The notes under the pieces were generated by a model. It was not told where the DNA came from and did no database searches. It saw only the letters and a program-made list of their open reading frames with translations. Positions 18,909 through 25,961 of a stretch of 64,000 bases of DNA are shown here, one piece after another. The stretch is from NCBI RefSeq assembly GCF_036203305.1, contig NZ_CP108131.1, positions 4,154,001 through 4,218,000 on the forward strand, given 5' to 3'. This DNA is from Streptomyces sp. NBC_00190 (GTDB lineage: Bacteria > Actinomycetota > Actinomycetes > Streptomycetales > Streptomycetaceae). Both the position numbers and the translations under genes were made by a program. Every line of letters begins with the position of its first letter. The stretch's first letter is position 1.

Positions 18909-19333
18909 CCACACCCGACGACCACGCCCTCCTCCGGCGGGCCATCGCGCTCGCGGCCGAGGCGCTCGCGGGCGGCAACCCGCCGTTCGGATCACTGCTG
19001 GCGGGACCGGACGGGACGGTGCTGGCGGAGGAGCGCAACACGACCCTCACCGACAGGGACATCACCGCGCACCCCGAGCTGAAGCTGGCGAGGTGGGCCG
19101 CGCGGGAGCTGGACCCTGACACGGCGGCGGGAACCACGATGTACACCAGCTGCCGGCCGTGCGGGATGTGCGAGCCGGTCATCCGGCAGGCCGGACTGCG
19201 GCGGGTGGTGTTCGCCCTGTCCGACGAGCAGCTCCTGGACATCAGGCCGGGCAGCGGCCGGCCGCCCGTGCCGCAGGAGGGGCCGGCGCTGTTCGACGAG
19301 GTGCGGGCCGTGGTCGAGGGGTACTACCGCTGA
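18905..19333 (+). CDS. Nucleoside/CMP-dCMP-type deaminase
   Basis: Zinc-dependent deaminase of 142 residues. The zinc ligands are the His of AHPELK and the Cys pair of PCGMC. Most family members read HAE at the first site; HPE here keeps the His ligand and the catalytic Glu. The GGNPPFGSLL loop precedes it. The substrate could be a nucleoside, guanine or a modified base. Translational coupling to the oxidoreductase suggests the two act in one catabolic or modifying pathway. Confidence 0.85.
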   Translation: MTTPDDHALLRRAIALAAEALAGGNPPFGSLLAGPDGTVLAEERNTTLTDRDITAHPELKLARWAARELDPDTAAGTTMYTSCRPCGMCEPVIRQAGLRRVVFALSDEQLLDIRPGSGRPPVPQEGPALFDEVRAVVEGYYR

Positions 19334-19337
19334 GCGC

Positions 19338-20309
19338 CTACCGTCCTTCGACGACGGGGGTCAGGCCGTCGAGGAGGGCTCGCAGGCCGCGTTCGAAGAG
19401 CGCGTCCAGCCGCAGGTCGTAGCCGTCCTCGAAGGCGCCGACGACCTTGGCGAAGGTCGGGAAGCGGCCGGATTCCATCAGGTCCCGCAGGGCGGGGGCC
19501 CGGCTGTCCATCCACTGGTCCTCCGACTGGCCCGTGGCGGCCTCGGCGTGCGCCTCCATCTCCAGGTGCACCGCCAGGCCCTGGACCTGGCTGTAGAGCA
19601 GGACGTGGATGTCGAACAGCGTGGTCGGGTCGAGTCCGTGGCCGTCGAGGGCGCCGAGCACCCATTCGCCGTGGACGATCAGATTGGGTACGAGCAACGG
19701 GCGGGTGAGGGAGCTGAGCTGGGCCAGCCACGGGTGCCTGCGGTACAGCTTCCACAGGGTCCGGGCGCCCAGCTCGATGCGTGGACGCCACTCCTCGGGC
19801 GCGTCCGCGGGATAGGACTCTTCGCCGAACGCGGCGTCCGCCATGTGCAGGACGAGGTCTTCCTTGCTCGGGACGTACCGGTAGGTCGACATCGCCGCTA
19901 CGCCGAGCCGGGCCGCGACGCCGCGCATGGAGAGCGCCGAGATCCCCTCGGCGTCGGCGATCTCGATGGCGGCCCGGACGATCCGGTCGAGGCTCAGCTC
20001 CTGCTCGGGGTCCGCGGCGGGTGACGGGCGCCTGCGGGTCGGCGTGACGGGCGCAGCGGTGGCGGCGGCGGTGGCGGCCCCGGCGACGACGGTGCCGATC
20101 CGGGGCCGGGCCTCGACGAGTCCCTCCAGGCGCAGGGTGGTCAGGGCCTTGGTGGCCGTGGCGAGTGCGACGCCCCATTCCGCGGCGATCTGCCGGGTCG
20201 AGGGGATCCGGTCCCCGGGGGCGAGTTCACCGTCCGCGATGCGTCTGCGGATGGCGGCGACGATGCGCAGGTAGGGCGGATCGCCCGGTGTGCCTGTGGT
20301 CTGCGTCAC
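19338..20309 (-). CDS. GntR-TetR double helix-turn-helix regulator
   Basis: Regulator of 323 residues with two DNA-binding domains. Residues about 10-78 form a GntR winged helix (YLRIVAAIRRRIADGELAPG, STRQIAAEWGVALATATKAL). After an Ala/Thr linker, residues about 105-160 form a TetR helix-turn-helix (IVRAAIEIADAEGISALSMR, ARLGVAAMSTYRYVPSKEDL). The rest is a TetR-type C-terminal ligand domain. Such fusions occur in actinobacteria. It is divergent from an FAD monooxygenase gene, and the region between them holds two different types of palindromes. It ends 4 bp from the convergent deaminase gene. Confidence 0.9.
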   Translation of the reverse strand: MTQTTGTPGDPPYLRIVAAIRRRIADGELAPGDRIPSTRQIAAEWGVALATATKALTTLRLEGLVEARPRIGTVVAGAATAAATAAPVTPTRRRPSPAADPEQELSLDRIVRAAIEIADAEGISALSMRGVAARLGVAAMSTYRYVPSKEDLVLHMADAAFGEESYPADAPEEWRPRIELGARTLWKLYRRHPWLAQLSSLTRPLLVPNLIVHGEWVLGALDGHGLDPTTLFDIHVLLYSQVQGLAVHLEMEAHAEAATGQSEDQWMDSRAPALRDLMESGRFPTFAKVVGAFEDGYDLRLDALFERGLRALLDGLTPVVEGR

Positions 20310-20328
20310 GTGCCGCCGCCTTCCTGTC

Positions 20329-20390
20329 CTGTACTAGTGCAGAGGGTAGCAGCGGCAACGTCGGAAGGAGAGGTGCCTGTCCTAGTGCAG
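20329..20390 (-). promoter_or_regulatory. Two CTGT-CCTAGT/ACTAGT-GCAG palindromes, candidate GntR-type operators
   Basis: Two related 14-bp palindromes, CTGTACTAGTGCAG at 20329-20342 and CTGTCCTAGTGCAG at 20377-20390, lie 48 bp apart. They sit just upstream of the GntR-TetR regulator start. On the minus strand a promoter-like TTGCCG followed 16 bp later by TAGTAC overlaps the first palindrome, which fits autorepression. Confidence 0.6.
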
Positions 20391-20406
20391 GGCGTGTTTT
20401 GAGCAG

Positions 20407-20454
20407 TTGAAGGGGCTGCGCGTACGTCGTACGTTCAGAGCGCGTACACCGTAC
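20407..20454 (+). promoter_or_regulatory. Monooxygenase promoter with tandem GCGCGTAC-N2-CGTAC operators
   Basis: TTGAAG (20407-20412) and TACGTT (20430-20435) are spaced by 17 bp. Two copies of the motif GCGCGTAC-NN-CGTAC lie at 20418-20432 and 20440-20454, 22 bp apart (two helical turns). They cover the spacer/-10 and the expected start of transcription. This is an ideal repressor arrangement, probably for the TetR half of the divergent regulator. Confidence 0.65.
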
Positions 20455-20475
20455 AAGCGGCTGAAGGAGCGTCCC

Positions 20476-21585
20476 ATGCAGACCGTACTCATCTCCGGCG
20501 GCGGAATCGCCGGGCCCGTCCTCGCCCACTGGCTGCGCCGCCACGGCTTCGCGCCCACCGTCGTCGAACGCGCCCCGGGCCGGCGCCCCGGCGGCCAGGC
20601 CGTGGACATCCGCGGCGTCGCGCTCGACGTCGTGGAGCGCATGGGCCTGCTGGAACAGGTGCGGGGCCTGCGGACCCGGATGCGCGGCATGTCGGTCCTC
20701 GACCCCGACGGCCGTGAGATCGACCGCTCCACCGAGGCGACCTTCAGCAGCGGCCGGCTCGACAGCGAGGACGTCGAGGTGCTGCGCGAGGACCTGGTGG
20801 AGGTGGTGTACGAGCACACCCGCCCGCACGTCGAGTACCTCTTCGGCGACACCGTCACCGCGCTCGACGAGGACGGGAGCGGCGTGCGCGTCGACTTCGC
20901 GCACGCGGCGCCGCGCACCTTCGACCTCGTCGTCGGGGCCGACGGCCTCCACTCCACCGTGCGGCGCCTGGCCTTCGGGCCGGAGGAGGATTTCGTCCAC
21001 CACCTGGGCAGCTACCTCTCGGTGTTCGGCGCGGACAACTTCCTCGCCCTGCAGGACTGGCAGATGTGGCTGCGGGCCGGTGACACGGGCTTCGGCATCA
21101 TGCCCGTGCGCGACAACGCCGAGCTCAGGATCGCCTTCGGCTTCGAGTCCGAGCCCCTCGCCCCCGCCCTCCGCGACGGCGGCGCCCTGCGGCAGGTCGT
21201 CGTGGACAAGCTCGCCTCCATGCGGTGGGAAGGGGCCCGCCTCGCCGAGGCCGCCCGGAAGGCGCCCGACTTCTACTGCGACGCGATGGCGCAGATCCGC
21301 ATGGACCACTGGTCGCGGGGCCGGGTGGCCCTGCTCGGGGACGCCGGCTACTGCCCGTCCCCCCTCTCGGGGCAGGGCACCAGCCTGGCCCTCGTGGGCG
21401 CCCACGTGCTGGCCGACAGCCTCGCCCGGGCCGGCGGCGACCACCGCGCCGCGTACGCCCGGTACGAGCGCCGGATGCGCCCCTACGTCACCCTCAACCA
21501 GGCCCTGGCCACCGAGAATCCCGGCGGACCCGCCTCGGAGGAATCCGTCGCCCACGCCAAGAACGCGATGTCGCTGGACAGCTGA
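20476..21585 (+). CDS. FAD-dependent monooxygenase (aromatic hydroxylase type)
   Basis: Flavoprotein of 369 residues. The dinucleotide-binding motif lies at the start (VLISGGGIAGPVLAHWLRRH). The DG motif appears as DLVVGADGLHSTVRRLAFG at about 155-173, and GRVALLGDAGYCPSPLSGQG forms the second FAD motif at about 280-300. It belongs to the p-hydroxybenzoate hydroxylase/TetX-like group. Control by an adjacent TetR-type regulator suggests a role in drug or aromatic compound modification. The ATG at 20476 follows GAAGGAG. Confidence 0.92.
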   Translation: MQTVLISGGGIAGPVLAHWLRRHGFAPTVVERAPGRRPGGQAVDIRGVALDVVERMGLLEQVRGLRTRMRGMSVLDPDGREIDRSTEATFSSGRLDSEDVEVLREDLVEVVYEHTRPHVEYLFGDTVTALDEDGSGVRVDFAHAAPRTFDLVVGADGLHSTVRRLAFGPEEDFVHHLGSYLSVFGADNFLALQDWQMWLRAGDTGFGIMPVRDNAELRIAFGFESEPLAPALRDGGALRQVVVDKLASMRWEGARLAEAARKAPDFYCDAMAQIRMDHWSRGRVALLGDAGYCPSPLSGQGTSLALVGAHVLADSLARAGGDHRAAYARYERRMRPYVTLNQALATENPGGPASEESVAHAKNAMSLDS

Positions 21586-21720
21586 CCCGGGCAGCGGGGC
21601 CGCCGTCCAACGAGCCCCCTTCGTGCCACCGCGCGACCGTACGGCCCCCCTTGACGCTCCCCGGTGGCAGCGGGAGGCTCCCCGGGCCGGGATCCGAACG
21701 GTTGCAGCTGGGGGGCCGCC

Positions 21721-23640
21721 ATGCCGGAGGAATCTGTCCAGACCGTGGGAGAGCTGCGGGCACGGCTCGCGGAGCTCGGGGCCCGGTGGTCGGTCCTCGA
21801 GCACCTGGTCGACGAGGAGCCGGTGCCGCGCCCTTCGCTCGGCCTGGAGCCCGGCGCGAACCTGACTCCCGCCGAGGCGGTACGGACCGTCGACCTGCGG
21901 GCGCTCGTCGGCCGGGAGAGCGCCAACCCGCACCTGACCCGGCGCCGGGCCGCGCACGGGCTGCTTGCGGGAACGCGGTCGGCCGCGGGCCCCGCCGCCC
22001 GGCCCGCCGCCGTGGACTGGCGCAGCCGCTGGGGCCGGCCCTGGATCACCAGGGTCAAGGACCAGAACCCGTGCGGTTCCTGCTGGGCCTTCGGCGCGGC
22101 CGGCCTGGTGGAGTCCATGGCCCGCATCGAGCACGGGGTGTGGGCCACGCGCTCCGAGGGGGACGTGCACGACGGCCTGAAGTTCAGCTGCGGGCAGGGG
22201 AGCAACCCGGAGACCGCGCTGGACTGGATCAAGGACAACGGCGGGCTCGCCGACCCGGACTGCTGGCCGTACAGCACCCCGCCCGCCGGACTGCCCGCCG
22301 CCCGGCGCGACGCCTGGCGCGCCGAGTACACGCCCAGCTGGGACCGTTCGGGCCGGACCGTGCGGATCACCGACTACGTCCGCCTCGGCGACGTCGAGCA
22401 GCAGAAGGTCTGGCTGGACACGGTCGGCCCGCTGACCGCCTGCTTCGACGTGTACGACGACTTCTTCGCCCTGGGCTCCGGCGTCTACCACCGCACCAGC
22501 GACCGACTCGCGGGCGGCCACTGCGTGCTGATCGTCGGCTACGACGACGCGGCGGGCTGCTGGCTGTTCAAGAACTCCTGGGGGACGGGCTACCACGTCG
22601 GCGGCTACGGCCGGATCGCCTACGGCGAGGTCAACATCGACTACTGGGCCAAGTGCGGCCTGCGGGGCACCAACATCGACCCGTGGACCAAGCGCCGCCT
22701 GCACACCGGCAACGTCTACGAGAGCGGCAACGGCCGCGCCCACCGCAACTTCGAGCTCCTCGCCCGGGCCGGCGGCGGCCGCCTCCAGCACTGGTGGCGC
22801 GAGGGCGACGCCCCCTTCCCGTGGGGCCGCGCGGGCACCTTCGCGAACGACGCCTCGGGCCAGCCCGCCTTCACCGGGACCACCTACAACCGGAACATGG
22901 AGTCCCTGCACGTGACCACGGGCGGCCGGCTGCGCCACTGGTACTACGAGCAGTCCGCGGGTGTCTGGCGCGACGGCGGAGCCTTCGGTCCGGGCGACGC
23001 GGCCATCGGGTCGACCCCGGCGTTCATCCAGAGCGACTACGGCAAGCCGGGCAACTTCGAGGTGGTCGTGCGGACCGCGGACGGCCGCCTGAACCACTGG
23101 TGGCGGATCAACGGCGCCCCCTGGACCTGGAACGACGGCGGCCGCTTCGCCTCCGGCATCTCCCACTACGGGCCCGCCCTCGTCCAGACCCGCGGCCGCC
23201 GCCTCGACCTCGTCGCGACCCGCACCGACGGCCGGATGCAGCTGTGGTGGCGGGACGACGCGAACGCCTTCGTCTGGCGCGCCGGGGAGGTGTTCGGCGA
23301 AGGGGCCACCTGCGCGCCGTGCCTGGTCGAAGGGCAGTACGGAGCCGTCGACGAGGACACCGCCGGGAACTACGAGCTGTGCGTGGCCGTCGCCGACGGA
23401 CGGGTCGAGCACTGGTGGCGCGGCAACGCGGCCGGCTCGGCCTGGAGCCGCAGCGCGGTCTTCGGGCACGACGTCGTCGCGGTCACCGGGATGCTCCAGG
23501 GCAGTTTCGGGTTCAACCTGGAAGTCGTGGTCCTGCGCACCGACCGCCTGCTCCAGCACTACTGGCGTGGGGGCACCTCCCGGACGGAGTCCGGGGGAGG
23601 GGCGGGCTGGCACGAAGGGCCGGTGATCGGCCCCGCCTGA
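21721..23640 (+). CDS. Papain-family (C1A) cysteine protease with C-terminal beta-propeller-like repeats
   Basis: Protein of 639 residues in three parts. Residues 1-95 are a helical pro-region-like segment. Residues about 96-325 are a papain-type catalytic domain with oxyanion Gln115, nucleophile Cys121 (QNPCGSCWAF), His267 (GGHCVLIVGYD) and Asn285 (FKNSWGTGY), so all catalytic residues are present. Residues about 330-639 contain six repeats of about 50 residues with the core DGRLxHWWR and a following F/W-rich strand, the pattern of a DUF346/PLL-like beta-propeller that often binds sugars. No signal peptide or Tat motif is visible at any in-frame start. The last repeat holds an in-frame insertion (GGTSRTESGGG) made by a dispersed palindrome. 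A chagasin-like inhibitor gene follows after 20 bp. Confidence 0.9.
   Translation: MPEESVQTVGELRARLAELGARWSVLEHLVDEEPVPRPSLGLEPGANLTPAEAVRTVDLRALVGRESANPHLTRRRAAHGLLAGTRSAAGPAARPAAVDWRSRWGRPWITRVKDQNPCGSCWAFGAAGLVESMARIEHGVWATRSEGDVHDGLKFSCGQGSNPETALDWIKDNGGLADPDCWPYSTPPAGLPAARRDAWRAEYTPSWDRSGRTVRITDYVRLGDVEQQKVWLDTVGPLTACFDVYDDFFALGSGVYHRTSDRLAGGHCVLIVGYDDAAGCWLFKNSWGTGYHVGGYGRIAYGEVNIDYWAKCGLRGTNIDPWTKRRLHTGNVYESGNGRAHRNFELLARAGGGRLQHWWREGDAPFPWGRAGTFANDASGQPAFTGTTYNRNMESLHVTTGGRLRHWYYEQSAGVWRDGGAFGPGDAAIGSTPAFIQSDYGKPGNFEVVVRTADGRLNHWWRINGAPWTWNDGGRFASGISHYGPALVQTRGRRLDLVATRTDGRMQLWWRDDANAFVWRAGEVFGEGATCAPCLVEGQYGAVDEDTAGNYELCVAVADGRVEHWWRGNAAGSAWSRSAVFGHDVVAVTGMLQGSFGFNLEVVVLRTDRLLQHYWRGGTSRTESGGGAGWHEGPVIGPA
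23568..23603. repeat. Dispersed palindromic repeat inside the protease gene
   Basis: The segment beginning TGGGGGCACCTCCCGG and ending CCGGGGGAGG forms a GC hairpin (CTCCCGGAC/GTCCGGGGGAG). Read on the minus strand it shares CTCCCCC and GGGAGGTnCCCCCA with the hairpin at 57295-57325. It adds Gly/Ser-rich residues to the last protease repeat without breaking the frame. Confidence 0.6.
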
Positions 23641-23660
23641 GACGGCCCGGGAGGAACAGG

Positions 23661-23972
23661 GTGGAGGTACGGAGCGTCGTCCTCGGCCCCGGTGAGCCGT
23701 ACGAGCTGCGGCTCACCGGCCGCGGGGCGCGCGGGTACGTGTGGACCTGGCAGGTCAGCGGGGACACGGAGGCAGTGGCCGTCTCGGCGGGGCCCGCGGT
23801 GTCCGACGAGAGCCTGCCCGGGGCGGCGGTGGAGCGCACGTACGTCGTCCGGGGCCGTGCTCCGGGCGGCGGCCGGGCCCGGATCCGCTTCGCCCAGGTC
23901 CGGCCGCCCTACCCGGACGAGGCCCCGTACGACGAGTTCGTGCTGGACGTGGAGGTCACCGCCGCGGACTGA
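23661..23972 (+). CDS. Chagasin-like (I42) cysteine-protease inhibitor
   Basis: Small all-beta protein of 103 residues. It shows the three inhibitory loops of the chagasin family in order: a GARGYVWTW segment in place of NPTTGYxW (about 27-35), GRAPGGGRARIRF matching the GxGG loop (about 69-81), and AQVRPPYP matching the RPW/F loop (about 82-89). Chagasins block papain-type proteases, and the gene directly upstream encodes one. No signal peptide is seen, so the inhibitor would be cytoplasmic, as the protease appears to be. The GTG start follows GGGAGGAAC. Its 3' end overlaps the convergent DUF418 gene by 17 bp. Confidence 0.75.
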   Translation: MEVRSVVLGPGEPYELRLTGRGARGYVWTWQVSGDTEAVAVSAGPAVSDESLPGAAVERTYVVRGRAPGGGRARIRFAQVRPPYPDEAPYDEFVLDVEVTAAD

Positions 23973-25149
23973 GCGCCGCGTGCTGTACGTACTCCAGCGG
24001 GCCGCGGCCGAAGCGGCGCAGCCACAGCCACGACCCGGCCGTCAGGGTCAGCGCGACGGCCGCCCACAGACCCATCACCCACCAGGGCCCGGTCCCGGCG
24101 AGCCGGTCGGCCAGGCCCAGCCCGATCCCGTAGCAGAGCAGCATGCAGAGCAGGTTCTGGGCGACGTAGCAGGACAGGGCGGTGCGGCCGACGGAACCGA
24201 GGGCGGTGGTGACGGGCTTCGGGATCCACAGCCGGTCGAGGGCGACGCCGATCAGGCCGATGTAGCCGACGGCGACCAGGGGGGCGACCCCGTAGCGGCC
24301 CAGGGCGAAGAAGTCGTCGCCGCCGAGGGCGGTCGCCGCGTTCAGCGGCAGTCCGAGGCCGAGGCCCCAGATGGCCATCCGGGTCCGGATGCGGCGGCCC
24401 TCGGCGGTGGCGGTGAAGGCGCCCGCGCGGTGCAGGCGCACACCGAGGAGGAAGAGGAAGACCAGCAGGCCGAAGGAGAAGACGGGCTCGATGCGCAGCG
24501 CGGCGAAGTTCTCCAGGCGGAAGGCGATCTGGGCGCCGTAGCCGCCCTCGGCGTACAGCTCGACGGCGTCGGCGGACGGGGCCTTCGGCGTGTCCTGCGT
24601 CGCGCGCCCCGACTTCACCACGGCCGCCAGGGTCACCAGGGCGACCAGGGTCAGGTGCACCGCGGCGGCCGCCCCCATGGCGCGCCGGCGGACCTTCTCG
24701 GAGCGGGCCAGCAGCCAGGCGACGAGGAGGGCGGTGACGGCGTACCCCATCAGCACGTCCCAGGCGAAGACGAGGACGAAGTGGACGGTGCCCTCGACGA
24801 AGAGGAAGGCGGCGCGGCGCGGGTAGCGGCCCGGCCAGGGGTCGCCGCGGCGCGCGGCGGAGTCGTACTGGATGGCGAGGCCCACCCCGAACAGGACCGT
24901 CAGCAGGGCCAGGAACTTGCCGTCGGCGAGGAAGCGGAAGACGGACTCCGCGACGGTCGCGGCGGAGGGGTCGGCGAGCGGGTCCGGGGAGGCGAGCCCG
25001 CCCGTGAGGACGCCCCACTCCGAGCCGGGCGAGGCGAAGATCCATACGTTGGTCATGAGGGTGCCGAGGATGGCGGCGCCGCGCAGGACGTCGAGGAGGG
25101 GCAGCCGGGCGGTCGTCCGGTCCACCGGGGCGATGAGTGTGTCGGCCAT
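23956..25149 (-). CDS. DUF418 multi-pass membrane protein
   Basis: Integral membrane protein of 397 residues with about ten hydrophobic helices. The N-terminal LPLLDVLRGAAILGTLMTNV and the C-terminal LSCYVAQNLLCMLLCYGIGLG are typical of the DUF418/YeiB-like family, related to acyltransferase-3 proteins. Its substrate is unknown. It is convergent and slightly overlapping with the chagasin-like gene. Confidence 0.88.
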   Translation of the reverse strand: MADTLIAPVDRTTARLPLLDVLRGAAILGTLMTNVWIFASPGSEWGVLTGGLASPDPLADPSAATVAESVFRFLADGKFLALLTVLFGVGLAIQYDSAARRGDPWPGRYPRRAAFLFVEGTVHFVLVFAWDVLMGYAVTALLVAWLLARSEKVRRRAMGAAAAVHLTLVALVTLAAVVKSGRATQDTPKAPSADAVELYAEGGYGAQIAFRLENFAALRIEPVFSFGLLVFLFLLGVRLHRAGAFTATAEGRRIRTRMAIWGLGLGLPLNAATALGGDDFFALGRYGVAPLVAVGYIGLIGVALDRLWIPKPVTTALGSVGRTALSCYVAQNLLCMLLCYGIGLGLADRLAGTGPWWVMGLWAAVALTLTAGSWLWLRRFGRGPLEYVQHAALSPRR

Positions 25150-25272
25150 TCCTTCAGCGTCGCGGGGCGCGCGGCGCCGTACGTCGTGCCCTTGGACGAA
25201 GTCGCGCTACATCCTTCGATGCAGTCCTCACCGCGGACTTGGACCGGGCTTCGCACGGTCTTGGATGCTGAG

Positions 25273-25298
25273 ACGTGATACGGGTGTACCGATCACGT
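25273..25298 (+). promoter_or_regulatory. Inverted repeat ACGTGAT-N12-ATCACGT, probable GntR operator
   Basis: Perfect 7-bp arms at 25273-25279 and 25292-25298 in front of the gntR gene. A -10-like TATGCT (25302-25307) follows, and the ATG comes 6 bp later, so the operator overlies the -35 region and the mRNA is probably leaderless. Confidence 0.65.
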
Positions 25299-25313
25299 AT
25301 CTATGCTGTGCCC

Positions 25314-25961
25314 ATGCCAGCATCCGCACCCGCACCGGCCGCCGACCGCGTCTACCGGCACATCAAGCAGAGCGTGCTCGACCGCCGGTACGAAGGCGGC
25401 ACGCTCCTCACCGAAGGCGAGGTCGCCGAGGCCGTGGGCGTCTCCCGCACGCCGGTGCGCGAGGCACTGCTGCGCCTGGAGACGGAGGGGCTGATCCGGC
25501 TCTACCCGAAGAAGGGCGCGCTGGTCCTGGCCGTGTCGGCGCAGGAGATCGCGGATGTCGTCGAGACCCGGCTGCTGGTCGAGGAGTTCACCGTACGCAG
25601 GGCCGTCCCGGCCCCGGCCGCGCTGCTCGGGCGGCTGGAGGAGCTGCTGCGGGCGCAGGAGCGGCACGCGGACAGCGGCGACCTCGCGGCGTTCGCGGCC
25701 TCGGACCGCTGCTTCCACGCCGAGATCGTCCGGCACGCCGGCAACGAGATCCTCTCCCGCCTGTACGACCAACTGCGCGACCGGCAGCTGCGGATGGGCG
25801 TCGCGGTGATGCACGCCCACCCGGACCGGGTCGCGCAGAGCCTCGTCGAGCACCGCGAGATCCTGACGGCGCTGCGCGCGGGCGACGCGGACCGGGCGGC
25901 GGCGTGCGTACGGGCGCACGTGGGCCGGGTCGGAAGCCTGATGCGCGGCGACGCCCGGTGA
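25314..25961 (+). CDS. GntR-family regulator (FadR/FCD type)
   Basis: Regulator of 215 residues. The winged helix lies at about 8-75 (RVYRHIKQSVLDRRYEGGTL, EVAEAVGVSRTPVREALLRL). The FCD ligand domain follows (EEFTVRRAVP, FHAEIVRHAGNEIL, EHREILTALRAGD, CVRAHVGRV). Its metal-binding His/Asp residues appear conserved. The ATG at 25314 is chosen; in-frame GTG codons further upstream lie within the operator. The stop overlaps the MFS start (GTGA), so the regulator and transporter form an operon. Confidence 0.92.
   Translation: MPASAPAPAADRVYRHIKQSVLDRRYEGGTLLTEGEVAEAVGVSRTPVREALLRLETEGLIRLYPKKGALVLAVSAQEIADVVETRLLVEEFTVRRAVPAPAALLGRLEELLRAQERHADSGDLAAFAASDRCFHAEIVRHAGNEILSRLYDQLRDRQLRMGVAVMHAHPDRVAQSLVEHREILTALRAGDADRAAACVRAHVGRVGSLMRGDAR

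Noticed and set aside
20227..23613. Minus-strand open frame of over 1100 codons
   Set aside because: It lies opposite the monooxygenase and papain-like protease, both well supported. High GC content keeps the opposite frame open.
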